64,000 nucleotides of DNA from Enoplosus armatus (lineage: Eukaryota; Chordata; Actinopteri; Centrarchiformes; Enoplosidae), in assembly GCF_043641665.1 (NCBI RefSeq), contig NC_092180.1:6627891-6691890 (forward strand), given 5' to 3'. The position numbers and the translations under genes were made by a program. The notes under the pieces are model-generated. The model was not told the origin of the DNA. It did not search any database and saw nothing but the letters and a program-made list of their open reading frames with translations. Of the stretch, positions 1-24,300 are shown in pieces (the stretch's first letter is position 1; every line of letters begins with the position of its first letter).

Positions 1-1167
1 TTGATCTTACTATCTGTGCAGGAAAAAAAAACTCTCTGTAAAACACCAACTTGACATGCATCAATTCTAAACCAGGTTTATATCTGACAGAGCACATTAC
101 TAGCATGCTGTGCTGAGGTTTCTTCAGGCCTGAGAACCACATGTGAACCCCCATGGTGAGCTGCATGCAGGCTGCATAAATATTATGGCACAAAGTGGCC
201 TAAAATTCTAATGGCACTAGTATTACTCTTCAAAACAAGTTTAATCTTTAAATAAAATTGACGGGCTCATGATTGAGTCCTCAGTTTTCTACAATGTTAC
301 ATTAAGATTCCAACGGTGCTGCATAGAAATTTGTAAATTGATCTGTAAGGAATGCAAGATTTATTACAATCCCCAAGGTGGTTTATATTAGACAGGTGCA
401 AAACATGTTTCGTAAATGGGCAGTCTCAGCTTCAATCAGATCATTTCATGAATCAAACGATCTTAAGATACCATTAAAGATTCATTAGTGAAATTAGGTA
501 ATTTCTGCACATCATCAGCTTTCAGAATTCAGTGTGTAAAATCAAAGGCTGAGGACTCCAGTTGAGATATTGATAAATTATCTTATGTTCAGTCTAACAG
601 GTGGACAGAATTACTTAAAAAGTGACCTGAAAGATATCAGAGATGCTTACGTTGATGTAGTAGGAGGAATCGTGACCTTTCCAAAACCGTCCTCACATTC
701 TCCATCACACTGCTGTCACCTGGTTCATCTGGCACTGCGACCTCCTTTATTCTTCCCAGCATCGTCCAACCTCTTGGTTCAACATCTGACTCTTTGATCT
801 GTGTACGGTAACATATCAGGATGATGGATTTTTTTCAGAAATTATAATCTGTTTAATTTAGATGCTTTCTGATTTGAAAAATATTCTATCGCGTTGTGGT
901 TATGGTCACTGAACTGCATCCCAATGTTATACTACACGCTATTTCTTTTATGACTTAAAGTTTATTGAATTCCAAATTTTCAACAACACAAAACGTCATC
1001 ATAAACAACCCAACAACACCAGACAGAAGAAAGGGAAATAAAAATAAAACAGATAAAAACTAATATCTATATTAAAAGATAAATAAAAACAAACAACTAC
1101 ACGCTAACTCTAAGCAGATGTTTTTGTGGTGTGTTCACATTGATTAAGTGATAAAAGTACAGTCAAA

Positions 1168-1230
1168 CAATACTAAGAGTCTACAGCCATGCTAGCAGCT
1201 CTGTGAGGCTGTACTTAGGCACAACTGTGC
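1168..1230. repeat. Fragment of the GCTAGCATG dispersed repeat
   Basis: Contains AGAGTCTACAGCCATGCTAG followed by CAGCTCTGTGAGGCTGTAC, the terminal part of the repeat described at 51236-51610. Confidence 0.5.
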
Positions 1231-2476
1231 AAACAGACTGCGACGACGATAGACAGATATTTGCAGGCTACTAAAAAACACTTTTTTGAGTGTAGTGATG
1301 TCACACAACTATTCTCCTACTATGCAAAGCACAAAGGAAATGAAAGAGCTGCTCATTGCTGGAAAAAATCTAATTGTGGATGTTGGTGAAATAGCTCCAA
1401 TGACACCTCAGAAAACACAAAAATAACTAGAACATGTTGGAAAAACATTTAATCGTCTCTGTATTAAGTTTAATTGGCAGTTTGATTGTATTTGAACCAT
1501 TTCCTAGTAGTATAAAACAGAAAAGTATGTGTATTTCTTGTATAATAACTGAAGGAAAAACTATAAAGATTATATACTGCACACGATTAGTATGTAGTCT
1601 GGAACTGGGACTCAGGCAGGAGACACTGTGCTGAGTTCAGAAGAAACTGGACACAAATGATGTGTAACTGAAGTAACTGCAGAGAAAAAGGAAAGACAAG
1701 AGGGTGAGAAGTGTGTGGAGGACTACTTTCAGCCTCACCAAGTGGCCAGCACTGAGCTTGATACTCGAGACCTCATGATTATCTGGGGAACTATTTAAAA
1801 GAGCCAGACAAGGGGCTGCGTGAAGAGCTGCAGACAGAATCACAGCAGTTTTATGTAAAGCACAAGTTAAAAGCTGAGGTTATAGAACTGCAATGCAGGA
1901 ATGTGGGGGTGAAGGTTAACAGCCCAGTTTTTCTGAGATCCAGACAGTCAGAATCCTCAAATATCAAACCACCACAAGTCACTGGACTTCAAATAAGAAA
2001 GACTAGGTGGACAAAGGAAATAAAACATTTCTTCTTCTGTGTAAGGCATCCGTCAACTCGGTGCTGCAACAAAACAAACAAAAAAAAACAGCCTACCAGC
2101 TGCGAGCATCTTGGCAAACAAGTCAGTCTGACTGACAACAGCAAAAACAGAAGCCAAAACATTATAAAAGTTATAAAAAAGAAACTCTAGATGTGAATTA
2201 AACAACAGAAGATAAAGTAAAATTAACACAACTTACCATCATTATAAAGATACTGTATTTATTGAAGCCTATCAATATAAGTTACATCCTCAGCAGTACA
2301 CAAACTACCAACAATGGAAAAAATAGCAGAACTTACCATTCCCTGGAGCCAGAGAACTTTAAATGAAACTTCCACTAGGTACTGAGACACATCCAGAGGC
2401 GATTTGAATTGTAGAAAGATGAGAAATGGAAAACCAATCTTCCACAGCTGCACTGAAAAATAACTGCAGCAGGAGC

Positions 2477-2518
2477 CGTAAATTACAGGCCGTCATCGGC
2501 CGGCCTGTAAAAGTTACG
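2477..2518. other. GC-rich hairpin
   Basis: TTACAGGCCG (2483-2492) and its exact complement CGGCCTGTAA (2501-2510) are separated by 8 nt. A second 5-bp pair, CGTAA and TTACG, flanks it. Possibly the end of a palindromic element; no function known. Confidence 0.6.
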
Positions 2519-3139
2519 ACCACAGGCAATTCAGGCATGCACAGTTTAACAAGGACCTAATGAAAAAACTACAGTCTCTTGGCGATAATAGCAGCACATG
2601 TAGATGCTATTCTCTGTCATAAAAGCATAAAAAAAGCTAAGGTAAGAATCTGATCATCATCATTGGCCGCTGCTGCGTGCATCGTCAGGGTCAAATGATG
2701 GTCTGGTTGTAGCAGTGTTACACGAGGGCTCATCGAGAAGGGCAGGAAGATTTAATCAGTATCTAAGCAAGAAGATTCAAAACTGCCTCACTGAAACCGA
2801 GAACGACGGCAGTATTATCTCCATCAAGGACAATATTTTCAGCTTTATATACGATTTTGTATGTTTAATAAATGTATGTGGAATGTAAACATGGAAAACA
2901 TAAAAAAATAACTGATCTAAATGTGATGTCTAAGCCGTGAACGTGAACCCAAAACTGTAAGCAAGAAAAATAGATATTACATTTACAGTTTGAGTTTTCT
3001 TTTCATGTATGTTGCATATTCCACTGAGCTTAACTTGACTCCATGAATGATTACTCCTCGGTGGAAGGGAGCTCTATGAGTCTGAAATCGTGGGCTTCAG
3101 TTTGAGAGATAAATTATGTCAATAAACTTATTTTAAAAT

Positions 3140-3185
3140 TGTTCAGTTCAGTCTTTACTGTCCCACATGGGAAATTTATTTTTGC
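3140..3185. repeat. LINE 3'-tail-like fragment
   Basis: CTTTACTGTCCCACATGGGA followed by AATTTATT resembles the tail of fish non-LTR retrotransposons read in reverse. A comparable tail in the other orientation is CGGGGATCAATAAAGTATTT near 53467-53487. Confidence 0.4.
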
Positions 3186-3939
3186 AGCATAGCAAAAACA
3201 AACATCAAAACAGACGCATCCATGAGACTCATCCATAAGTAAAACTGAATAAAAACAAATGTACTGTAATTATACATATATTATATACTTGTATAGCAGG
3301 AGGGATGACTGCTCCTCTCGTTTTCCAAAAGGTTGTGTTCTATTTCACGTCAGTGTAAATCATTTTGGCAAAGTTAGCCAGTTAGGTAGCCAGGAAACTG
3401 TAAAATCATGGTACTTTGAGGGAACTAAAGCTGAGGGGGAAAAACCTCATTTGAAATGTAGTACAGGTTACTAATCAGCAGGTACCATCTGAGTTCAGTC
3501 TGTATGTAAACGATTCTGTGCACACCAGGAGTAGACACACAATCATACTAATACATCAATTTTTTGCAGGAAAAACAGCACTCATTAATATTTTATTACC
3601 AAACCGGCGCCATATGCCACTATGAGCTTGTAAATAGGCCTAACCAAGGTTCTTAGTCTGTTTTGTTGAGAACATCAGTGAATACATGCTGACACGTTAT
3701 TGACACACAACTCAATAACTCTGTAAGATGGATTGTTGAGGGAAAAATGTGTCACTTGCAAAAATGAATGCACAATTAGAAACGAATTATTGTGAAGGCT
3801 GAACAGGGTGATTATTTTACTGTGGAAAAATACTTAATGTGAAGGTTACTGAGGCAGAACCGGTCCATGTTAAAGCATGTGATAAGATCTGACTGATGAT
3901 GTGATTTAAGAGATTTAAGATCCACTTCGGAGTGGATGC

Positions 3940-4115
3940 AGAGTTTGTCGCATTGGGAGGTAGAGCCGGGTAGAGCAAGTTGGGGGGTTTGATCCCCGTC
4001 CACATGTTGAAGCGTACTTGAGCCAGATGGAGGCCAGCACCTTGCACGGCAGCTAAAGCTCTTTGTGAAAGGTTGAAAAGCACTATATAAGTGATAATAC
4101 ACAATAACCAGGCGT
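3940..4115 (+). repeat. tRNA-derived SINE-like repeat
   Basis: GGTTTGATCCC at 3986-3996 resembles a polymerase III B box and is preceded by an A-box-like AGAGC block. The right part AAAAGCACTATATAAGTGAT is the usual tail of a common fish repeat. Decayed. Confidence 0.5.
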
Positions 4116-4639
4116 TTTAAACGGTCACTTCAAGCACACCAGGCAGAGGGAGACTGACGAGCAGTAACCCCTGTTGACCTGACTCTTGATCCACAGCAGC
4201 ATTCACTCTGTCGTCATGAGCCAGAGGACAAATAAATATTTACACTCTCCACTGGGGAAAAAAAAAACTGTCACAAAACAACACAACATCAACTCAGCAT
4301 TTTCATCCTCTTATCCAACATGGAAATGCTCTTAGTCCAACAGCTCTATCTACAAATCTCAGTGAGGTTACAACTCCTCCCGTCTCATACAAGCTCTGTC
4401 CTCTGTGATAAATAAATAAACAGGATGACTACATTACAACTGAACGCCATATTCTGTGATTGTTTTTAAATGCGCTGATATTAAAGACACCAGATATTAT
4501 TTACCATCATATTACATAGAAATGTGAATATTTTTTTAATCCACTATTATCTTAAATAGTTACTCAGTCAAGCATTTGTCATTTTTATTATCTCAGGATG
4601 AAATATGAAATATGTTTTAAATGTTCTGTACTGAAGCTG

Positions 4640-4984
4640 GCAGTGGTACTCTACTCAATTTTGAGGTACTTGTACTTTACTTGAGTAATCCCATGTTATG
4701 CTACTTTTTACTTTACAGATTCAGATTATTAATTAATAAAAATCATATTATCAACACATAAAACATTTTATGGATTAAGCTACACAGCTGGATATAAAGT
4801 AATTCAAATTAGCTCCACCTTTAACAGCTGCAACATTAAAGTGATATATACATAATATACATTATCATGAAATGGGCCATAATGCATAGAGTACTTTTAC
4901 TTTTGGTACTTTAAGTAGAGTCCGGTATAGTTTTGATGCTTATACTTTTGAATGTTCTGAGTTCTTCTTCCACCTCTGGAAACT
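4640..4984 (+). mobile_element. hAT-like miniature element, copy A
   Basis: Begins CAGTGGTAC and ends in TTCTTCCACCTCTGG. The interior shares GAAATGGGCCAT, the TCCACCTTTA block and the motif TACTTTTACTTTTGGTACTT with copy C. Ends of the CAGTGGTGGAA type are typical of non-autonomous hAT elements. No transposase is present. Confidence 0.75.
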
Positions 4985-6138
4985 GACTTACTTCTGTGAA
5001 CCTTTTTGCGGTGGAACGCCTGTAAACTAAAATATGGATTTGGTGATTCTAACAAGTAAATACTGACAGTTAAAGATATCACTTTGACGTCTCTCAGCAC
5101 TATTTCCTTTGTCTTTCTTTGTCTTCTAGTTGTTAATTAGTCTCCAAACTACTAAACCAAACACCAGTGGTTTGATATTTAAAATCCCCCAAATATTAAA
5201 CACACAGAAATGAACAGATTCCTGTGTATCTAGACTTTGTCAGGGGTACATATTTCATAGATATTTTTGGTTAATATGTACAAATTGCAACATCCGTATT
5301 GTAATTCATACACACAAATAAGTTCAGTTTGTATGTGACCTTCAGTACAGATAATTTATGAGGCCCTATCTTAAACAACAGCAGTTTATTTCTTGTTTAT
5401 GGTTCCTCATTTCTATCACAGTCCACGTACGTGGGAATCCACACACAAACATACACAATTATATTACATTTCAGAAACAGAGACTCCCCTGTAAGCCTTC
5501 ACAACATTAGTATGGAGGAAAAGTGTTAATCTGTCAATTATTCTTCTTGTTCAGAACATGGATTGTGTGTTAGATAATGGATATATTTTGAAAGCTCTTA
5601 AACAATACTGTCCCCTGTTGGTGGTGTCTGCTGAACTGAATGACCTTAACATAAGAAAAAACAGAATAAAACTGGACTTAATAAAAGAAGCAAGACAGCA
5701 ATTTTTTTTTTAAAGTCTCTTATTTAATATTAAATACGTGACTCTCTATAAACATAACATTTATCCACATATAAAAGCATGTGTCACTATTTACACTCAA
5801 CCCTCAAAAAAGAGCCCTATCATACAAACAAGCAATATCCTGTAACTACTCAAAAACATCCCCTCCTGTGCTCCGATGTTAGCAGTGATTGTCGCAGCAT
5901 TTCCTTCACATTTCTTTATCTGCAGTGATGCCCAACAGCTGAAGGACTGACACCTTCCCTAATATCAATACAAGGAACCCCCCCCCCCCATTTAACCTTA
6001 TTGCTAAGCTCTTTCAAACATCAACACCTGCAACTCTATATTACCATTTTGTCGAATAGAGATTCTTAAACTGCAACATCCAATTGGTTTTGACACTCGC
6101 ACCAAACCTGCCACATTTACAGATTTACATGAAACACT

Positions 6139-6144
6139 TTTATT
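6139..6144 (-). other. Candidate BBS4 polyadenylation signal
   Basis: AATAAA on the minus strand, about 308 nt past the BBS4 stop codon. It is the first canonical signal I see downstream. The distance is ordinary for a fish 3' UTR; actual cleavage cannot be judged from sequence alone. Confidence 0.45.
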
Positions 6145-6451
6145 ATTATTATCTCAGAATTTTGGTTTAAAAAGTGATAAGTGATATACTGACATTCAAT
6201 AATTCTGAAATAAATGACAAAAGTTCACATTAGAGTTAACCTTTTTCAGTGTAAAGTAAATTATTGTGTAGGACATGAAATGTCTGTGCGCCGTGTACCT
6301 AAACCAGACTCAAGGCTTCGTGTCCAACTACAATGAGCTAGAAAACCACAAATAGCTTGGTTGCTGTTTAAGAACCTTAATTAGCCTTCATCACGTGAGA
6401 GCGACCTTATGACAAAGACGTCAAGTAAAACATCGTGGCCACCAAACTAAT

Positions 6452-18936
<12,485 letters not shown>

Positions 18937-18961
18937 CTTGGGATGATCAACACTAGAAGCT

Positions 18962-18975
18962 GTTGCCATGGATAC
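18962..18975. promoter_or_regulatory. Putative RFX X-box next to the BBS4 start
   Basis: The plus strand reads GTTGCCATGGATAC; the minus strand reads GTATCCATGGCAAC. Against the RFX/DAF-19 X-box (GTNRCC, 0-3 nt, RGYAAC), one half-site is perfect and the other is close. It matches the 14-nt nematode form RYYNYYATRRNRAC at 13 of 14 positions on either strand. The motif sits 26 bp upstream of the BBS4 ATG. BBS genes are classic RFX targets in ciliated cells, so position and target gene both fit. Binding itself is inferred. Confidence 0.65.
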
Positions 18976-19311
18976 ATCAGTGGAATGCGGAGGTGTAGCT
19001 GGTTGGATTTATGAATGTCTCTCAGACTGATTTTACTCTCAGCGTGCGCCGCCTTCAACAGCCTCCACCAATCAAATGGTCATATTTAGTTACTGAAGTA
19101 TGATATTATTGTCTGCCAATGGATGTATTAGGAGAGCTTCTTATAATATATCCATGAGTCTGCTAGTCTTGCAGAAAGAGCCCGTCAGTGTACAGAGTTT
19201 TAAACTGTGAAACCAAGGGCCAGCTATTCACGTGTGCTTAAGTTTTACAGTTTTTCTCCACTGTTGAGATTAGAAACATTTGCTGTGGCAGAAAGTCTTT
19301 ACTCAAGACCA

Positions 19312-19620
19312 GTGGTGGAAGACTTATTCAGATCATTTACCTAAAAGCACCAATACATTAATGTAAACATATTGCATTACAAGTAAAAGTCTTGCAGTCA
19401 AAATCCTACTCAAGAAAAAGTACAAAAGAAGTAAAATGTACTTGAAGTTTTTAAGTATAAGTACTTGTTCTGCAGTAAAATGCCTCCCATGACTGATATA
19501 TTAATATATATGACTTTACTAGATTGTTAATACTGATGCATCAACATGTAAGCAGCATTTTACTGTTGTAGCTGGTCAAGGTGGAGCTAGTTTTAACTAC
19601 TTTATATACAACATTCGGTA
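19312..19620 (-). mobile_element. hAT-like miniature element, copy B (truncated)
   Basis: Begins CCAGTGGTGGAAGACTTATT and runs in reverse relative to copies A and C. It ends inside the AGGTGGAGCTAGTTTTAACT block, beyond which sequence resembling the element nested in copy D follows (19620-19670). Its far end is missing. Confidence 0.7.
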
Positions 19621-20072
19621 GTCTCCCAAAGGATCACCAGATAAATGTGAGGGGTCGTGAGGTGATTGAGTAGGAAAGAAGAAGTAGGTCTACGTGTATT
19701 TTACATCATGTAGCTAAGACGTTTGGGATGTACTGTATGAATAAGTCTTTATCGCAGGCTATCTCACACGATCCAAATTTTGAAAAGAGAAAAAAATATT
19801 TATTCAATGTTAAGACAGAACCGATTTACTACAAATACCCCTCCAGTAAATATGTTTTAAATAAGTCACCAATATGTACAACACACCTGATCATCAAAGG
19901 GAAACTTCACCATAAAACTAATTTCTCTATAAAGACAAATGAAATCAGACAAAACACTAATAACCAACAGCCTTGTGTTTAAATCCCCACACAAAAAACT
20001 GGTAGGTTACATCTGCTTGAATGCACCGAGGTTACACCTAAACAAAGTGATTCAAGATTAGAATTGGACACC

Positions 20073-20106
<34 letters not shown>
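20073..20106. repeat. AT dinucleotide repeat
   Basis: Perfect TA/AT run of about 34 nt in the BBS4-SCAMP2 intergenic region. Confidence 0.9.
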
Positions 20107-20110
<4 letters not shown>

Positions 20111-20963
20111 TTCACAAGTAAAAACATGAAAATGCTAATACCTAACAAGTAGGTGCAGCTAGAAAATACAACTATCAGCGACTACTCAGTAACACATGAC
20201 TTGTCTGCAGTATAATTACTATGAATACAAAGTCAAAAGAATGGATAATCGACAGATAAATATTGTGTTCTTTCTGCTCATTGATGCACTTTTTCTTAGT
20301 AAATACGCCTAAATTCTATGTCAGTAACTTTACATTATTAAACCTGCTCCCTGTCATTTTAATCGCAGCGAGGCTCCATACTATGACAGAAAAGTTAATG
20401 GTATTCTTAACAACTCAACATAAATTAAAATGTGCGATCCCAGTTAAACCTCATCTTCATTTGCCCTCAGAAGAGCTTTTTGTCTCACTTCATCTAAATC
20501 AGTAAGCTGATTAAAACAGTAGAAAAAAAAAACGACCTTCATCCCATCACCTTCATTGATCATCAGCTTATCCTATACAGTATTATACACGTGAAAACAT
20601 AAAATGTAGTGAGCAAAATTAAAACCGCAGTAGTAGTAGCAGGATGCATCTCCTTTTCCAATGCATCCACTCTGATAGCCTGAGAGGAAAGTACTTAGAA
20701 AATGATCATTAGTAGTATGAAGTGTACTGTATCTACTAAAAATGTTTATAAAGGCTGAATGGTAGACTAGTTACTCTGTAACACTCTATATGCTGCTGTA
20801 ATGACAAAAATATGTACACATACATTATGTGGATCCATCATTCGCTGATGGTAAAACATTCTCATGTCAAGTATGCTTTTTATATAATCCCAACTCCAAG
20901 CACAGAGTTCATTTTTGAGGCCCCAGTATGTTATTACTACATGAACCGTGAGATAGAAAAATC

Positions 20964-21368
20964 CTAATACTTCTCACCAGCACCTTTAACAATGACAGGA
21001 TTTAAATAAATGTACTTTTTCACTAAACCCCAGCCCTGTTCTACGTCTTTGTCATCAATGTTAAATGCATTCCAGGAGTTATGTTGTAATGCTCTAATGT
21101 CATACCCACTCTGCCTCCCTTTTGGCCTTGTTTTATTCAACTTCAGTGTGTGATTTCCTACATTTCCAGGAGTAACTTTTGATAGCATCTTTAAAAGTTT
21201 ATAGGTGGAGAATAGGGGCTTATCATAAATTACTTGTTTTCTGGTCCCTTTCAGTAAATAATCAAACCCCCATCCCCTAAATCCACTGAAGAATGTTGGG
21301 ACATGGCTAGTCTGGTATGTTGGTCTGAGAAGAGACTGCCCTGAGGCACTCAGGATGTGGGAAACAGT
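20964..21368 (-). other. In-frame open extension beyond the SCAMP2 stop
   Basis: Directly after the SCAMP2 TAG, the same frame stays open for 134 codons until TAA at 20964. The translated text has a mixed, protein-like composition (for example GWGFDYLLKG and WNAFNIDDKDVEQGWG), but I recognise no family. The stop context (GAT TAG ACT) is not a known strong readthrough context. An AATAAA at 21132-21137 lies inside the extension and could end the mRNA there. It is either chance openness, a decayed coding segment or a readthrough tail; the first is the default. Confidence 0.3.
21132..21137 (-). other. Candidate SCAMP2 polyadenylation signal
   Basis: AATAAA on the minus strand, 231 nt past the SCAMP2 stop. 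If used, the 3' UTR would be about 250 nt and would truncate the open extension described separately. Confidence 0.4.
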
Positions 21369-24300
21369 CTAATCTCCCTGGCTCCTTCCAAAGGCTCCCT
21401 GGGCAGCCGATGTGGCAGCACCTGCTGCAGCAGTCTGGACGGTCCGGTTGGTCAGGACTCCATGGGAGAACTCCTGCTGGGCCTTGGTGAAGCTGGCACC
21501 TGTCCTTCTGTACTTAGAGTGGACCTGGGGGAATGGGAAAAGGGACGCAGATTAGGGAAATGACAGATTTATAAATCAGATTTCAGTAAACTGAAAATAG
21601 TTTAAACTGGTTCCTGTACAGTTACGTCTGCCAAGGTGGTCATGTTTTCAGCCCCACGTGTAAATTAGATAAGAGGATATCTCAAAACTAATTTATGGAC
21701 CAAGTGATTTGTTTTTGGAGCGAATTCAGGATTGTTTTGTTTCCATCTTCCATTGTTTGCCCTTGTCTCCATCTACTGTTTTGTGCCATGTTTTATTCAA
21801 CTCTTTCCAAATAAATTGTTTGTAGGCTCAGCTTCCTGACCTGCTTAGTGTTTCTGAACCTTTATAACCCTTCAGCAGTTTCTAAATCTTCATCTTCCCA
21901 CTGATGCCTTGGTTTGCCCTTTCATGGAAGTTTTTGTCGCCACCATTTTTAGCTTCTCTTGTTATGTTTGTGTCTTTGATCTGCATGCTCCCTCACAGAA
22001 TTGGAGTGAAAATAAACAATATGAAGCCACAGTGAGAATACCCATATTTATATATGTATGCAGTGCCATGTCTGACTTTCTATTTTGGGCAACATCAATT
22101 AATCATAAAGGCACTGCTATCTTACTGCAAACAACGTATGTGTTGTGCAATTTATTTTAAAATAGCAAAATGAAGGTTCTGTAACTTACCCAGAGACACA
22201 TAGTGTATTCAACTTGACTGGTAAATATTTAAATAGATACCAGATTATCTGCAAAGTACAAACTGTGGCTCATATTCCCTTTTGTGAAGAAAAGCTGTAA
22301 AACTTTACATTAGCATACCATTTTCAGTAGGATGACAGCCAGGACAGCGTTCACAGTGAAAAAACCGGCCACCACCATCATAACCACAGCTACGGCCAAG
22401 TTGCTGCGGATCATGCTGATGGATGTGATCCATCCACTGTCAACAACAGAGACATACAGACAAACAAGCATGTGTCATTTTTTTCTCTACAGTGAGTGTG
22501 TACTGTACAGAAAACAACAGAAGTTCGTTTTCCAATGGAAAAGCATGAAGTTTGAAAAAGTGGATGGAAAACTGGAAAGTCTTTATATATTACATGATAT
22601 AGAAAAGAAACCCAAAGAGAAAAGTCCCACACTTACAAAGCAGCAACCCAGACAAGTTAGGGCAGCAGGAATCTGTCAAAGAGATGCAAGAGAGGAGATA
22701 CAGAGCAAGAATACACACACAAACACAAACACACAAACACAAACACAAACACACACACACAGGTGTGAATGAAGAAACACACATTTACTATGAATCTACC
22801 CAAAGCAGAGAGCACAGACTCAGTCTCATGCATTTACACACCACACCTTCAGACTTCCACCCAACATGTTAGAGCTGCAACGATTAGTCGATTAATTCAT
22901 TAGCCGATCGCCAACTATTTGGATGAAAATGAAAAATAAACATTTGCTGGTTCTAGCTTTTTAAATGTAAGGATTTGCTGCTTTTTTTAAAATAATCGGC
23001 AGATTTAGTTGGAGCCCTACACGTTTATTCAGTTAAAAAGGTTCCCACTGACCTGTTTCCCCACTTGGGGATCCCGACAGTCTGGATGATGTACACTGCC
23101 ACTTGGAAGAAAAAGACGAAAAAGAAGAAAAAGAAGCTGAAGGAGCTGTCGGACCTAGAGAGCAAAAGAAGACAACACAAAGGACAAGTGATTAAAGACA
23201 CTTTACTGTCAAGATATTCAAGAAAAAATGTGTCATCTACAATTTGAAGTGTGTTTCAATACATATATGATTGAATAAAACATAGTGGTTCTATAATAAA
23301 AACCTTCAAACAAACTTTATTTTTCAGATATTACTCCAACTGTTACAAGTTTCCAGTGAAGGTCTAAATGCTGTTTCAGATGTTTCCAAAAATAGTCTCA
23401 GGGAAAACACTTTTTTGGTAATAAAGCAACAATAAAGCACTAAACAGTAAGCAATATCTGATATTAACATTTCCTAATCTTTTTTAATGGAGGCTGCTGA
23501 GTACAGAATGGCTCCCACATACTTCCTCTAACCCCTCTGGCTGAGTTGGAGGACGAAGGCGCCCACAGAGTTTAATTAAAGTAAAAAAACAAAAACAAAA
23601 ACACTTCTAACTAGTTCACTTGCATGTGTCCCTATTTCTACCGTTTGTACAACAAAAAGTTACATGTCCTGTAAGTGATGCAACTCAAAGAACATTTCAT
23701 CAGCAGCACGAGGATAGTAAAGCAGTGTACCTGAAGGCCTTGTAGACGGGCCTGTACCAACAGATGAAGGACACAGGGGTGAAGAGGATGAACCAGAGGA
23801 TGGACAGACCGAAGTCAACACCGTTAGCAGCGTCTGCGGTGAAGTAAGCGAGGCAGGCCAGCACGTTGAGGAAGAGAGTGGCACTGTGGACTGGAGAGAC
23901 ACACAGGAGACCAATGAGCTGGAAGAAACGGTGACTATCACCGAAGACATCAAACTAAGGTCAAACAAACCACTCTGCTTTTTGTGAACCATCTTTGGTT
24001 CCCTTTTAGAAGGATTATAAGGTGTAGTAAATCATCTTAATAAATAATGTGTGACAGACATCGATTACGTGTAGGATGTGTGATGGGTCTTGCATTGGGT
24101 TTTAAAAAGGACGAGTGGAAATTAACTTAATCATATGCTGAGAAAAACTGTCCTCAAATGTTAAAAATGTCATAATATAATGGGAAAAATTATATTAAAA
24201 ACACCTAAAAGCAACAACAATATGTCTATGATTCATGTAAGTGTGAGATTAAATATTTTACATATTTCAATAAACTGTCAGGGTTGTCATTCGGCCTATT

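Larger units (their letters stand above)
1..6451. other. BBS4 3' flank / intergenic DNA, no supported gene
   Basis: AT-rich DNA with only short, unconvincing open frames on both strands. It holds the BBS4 3' UTR at its right end, several dispersed repeats listed separately, a GC-rich hairpin at 2477-2518 and a 12-nt poly-C at 5978-5989. A gene whose nearest exon lies further left cannot be excluded. Confidence 0.6.
18976..20963. other. Intergenic DNA between BBS4 and SCAMP2
   Basis: The BBS4 upstream region occupies roughly 18937-19100. The rest is AT-rich, with one hAT-like miniature element near 19312-19600 and an AT dinucleotide run at 20073-20106. No exon-like frame with splice signals was found. 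Confidence 0.6.

Noticed and set aside
570..797. 75-codon plus-strand frame near the left edge
   Set aside because: No family resemblance, no splice context and ordinary length for chance.
22332..22772. 146-codon plus-strand open frame
   Set aside because: Antisense to SCAMP2 exon 22319-22436, then extended by the CA repeat.
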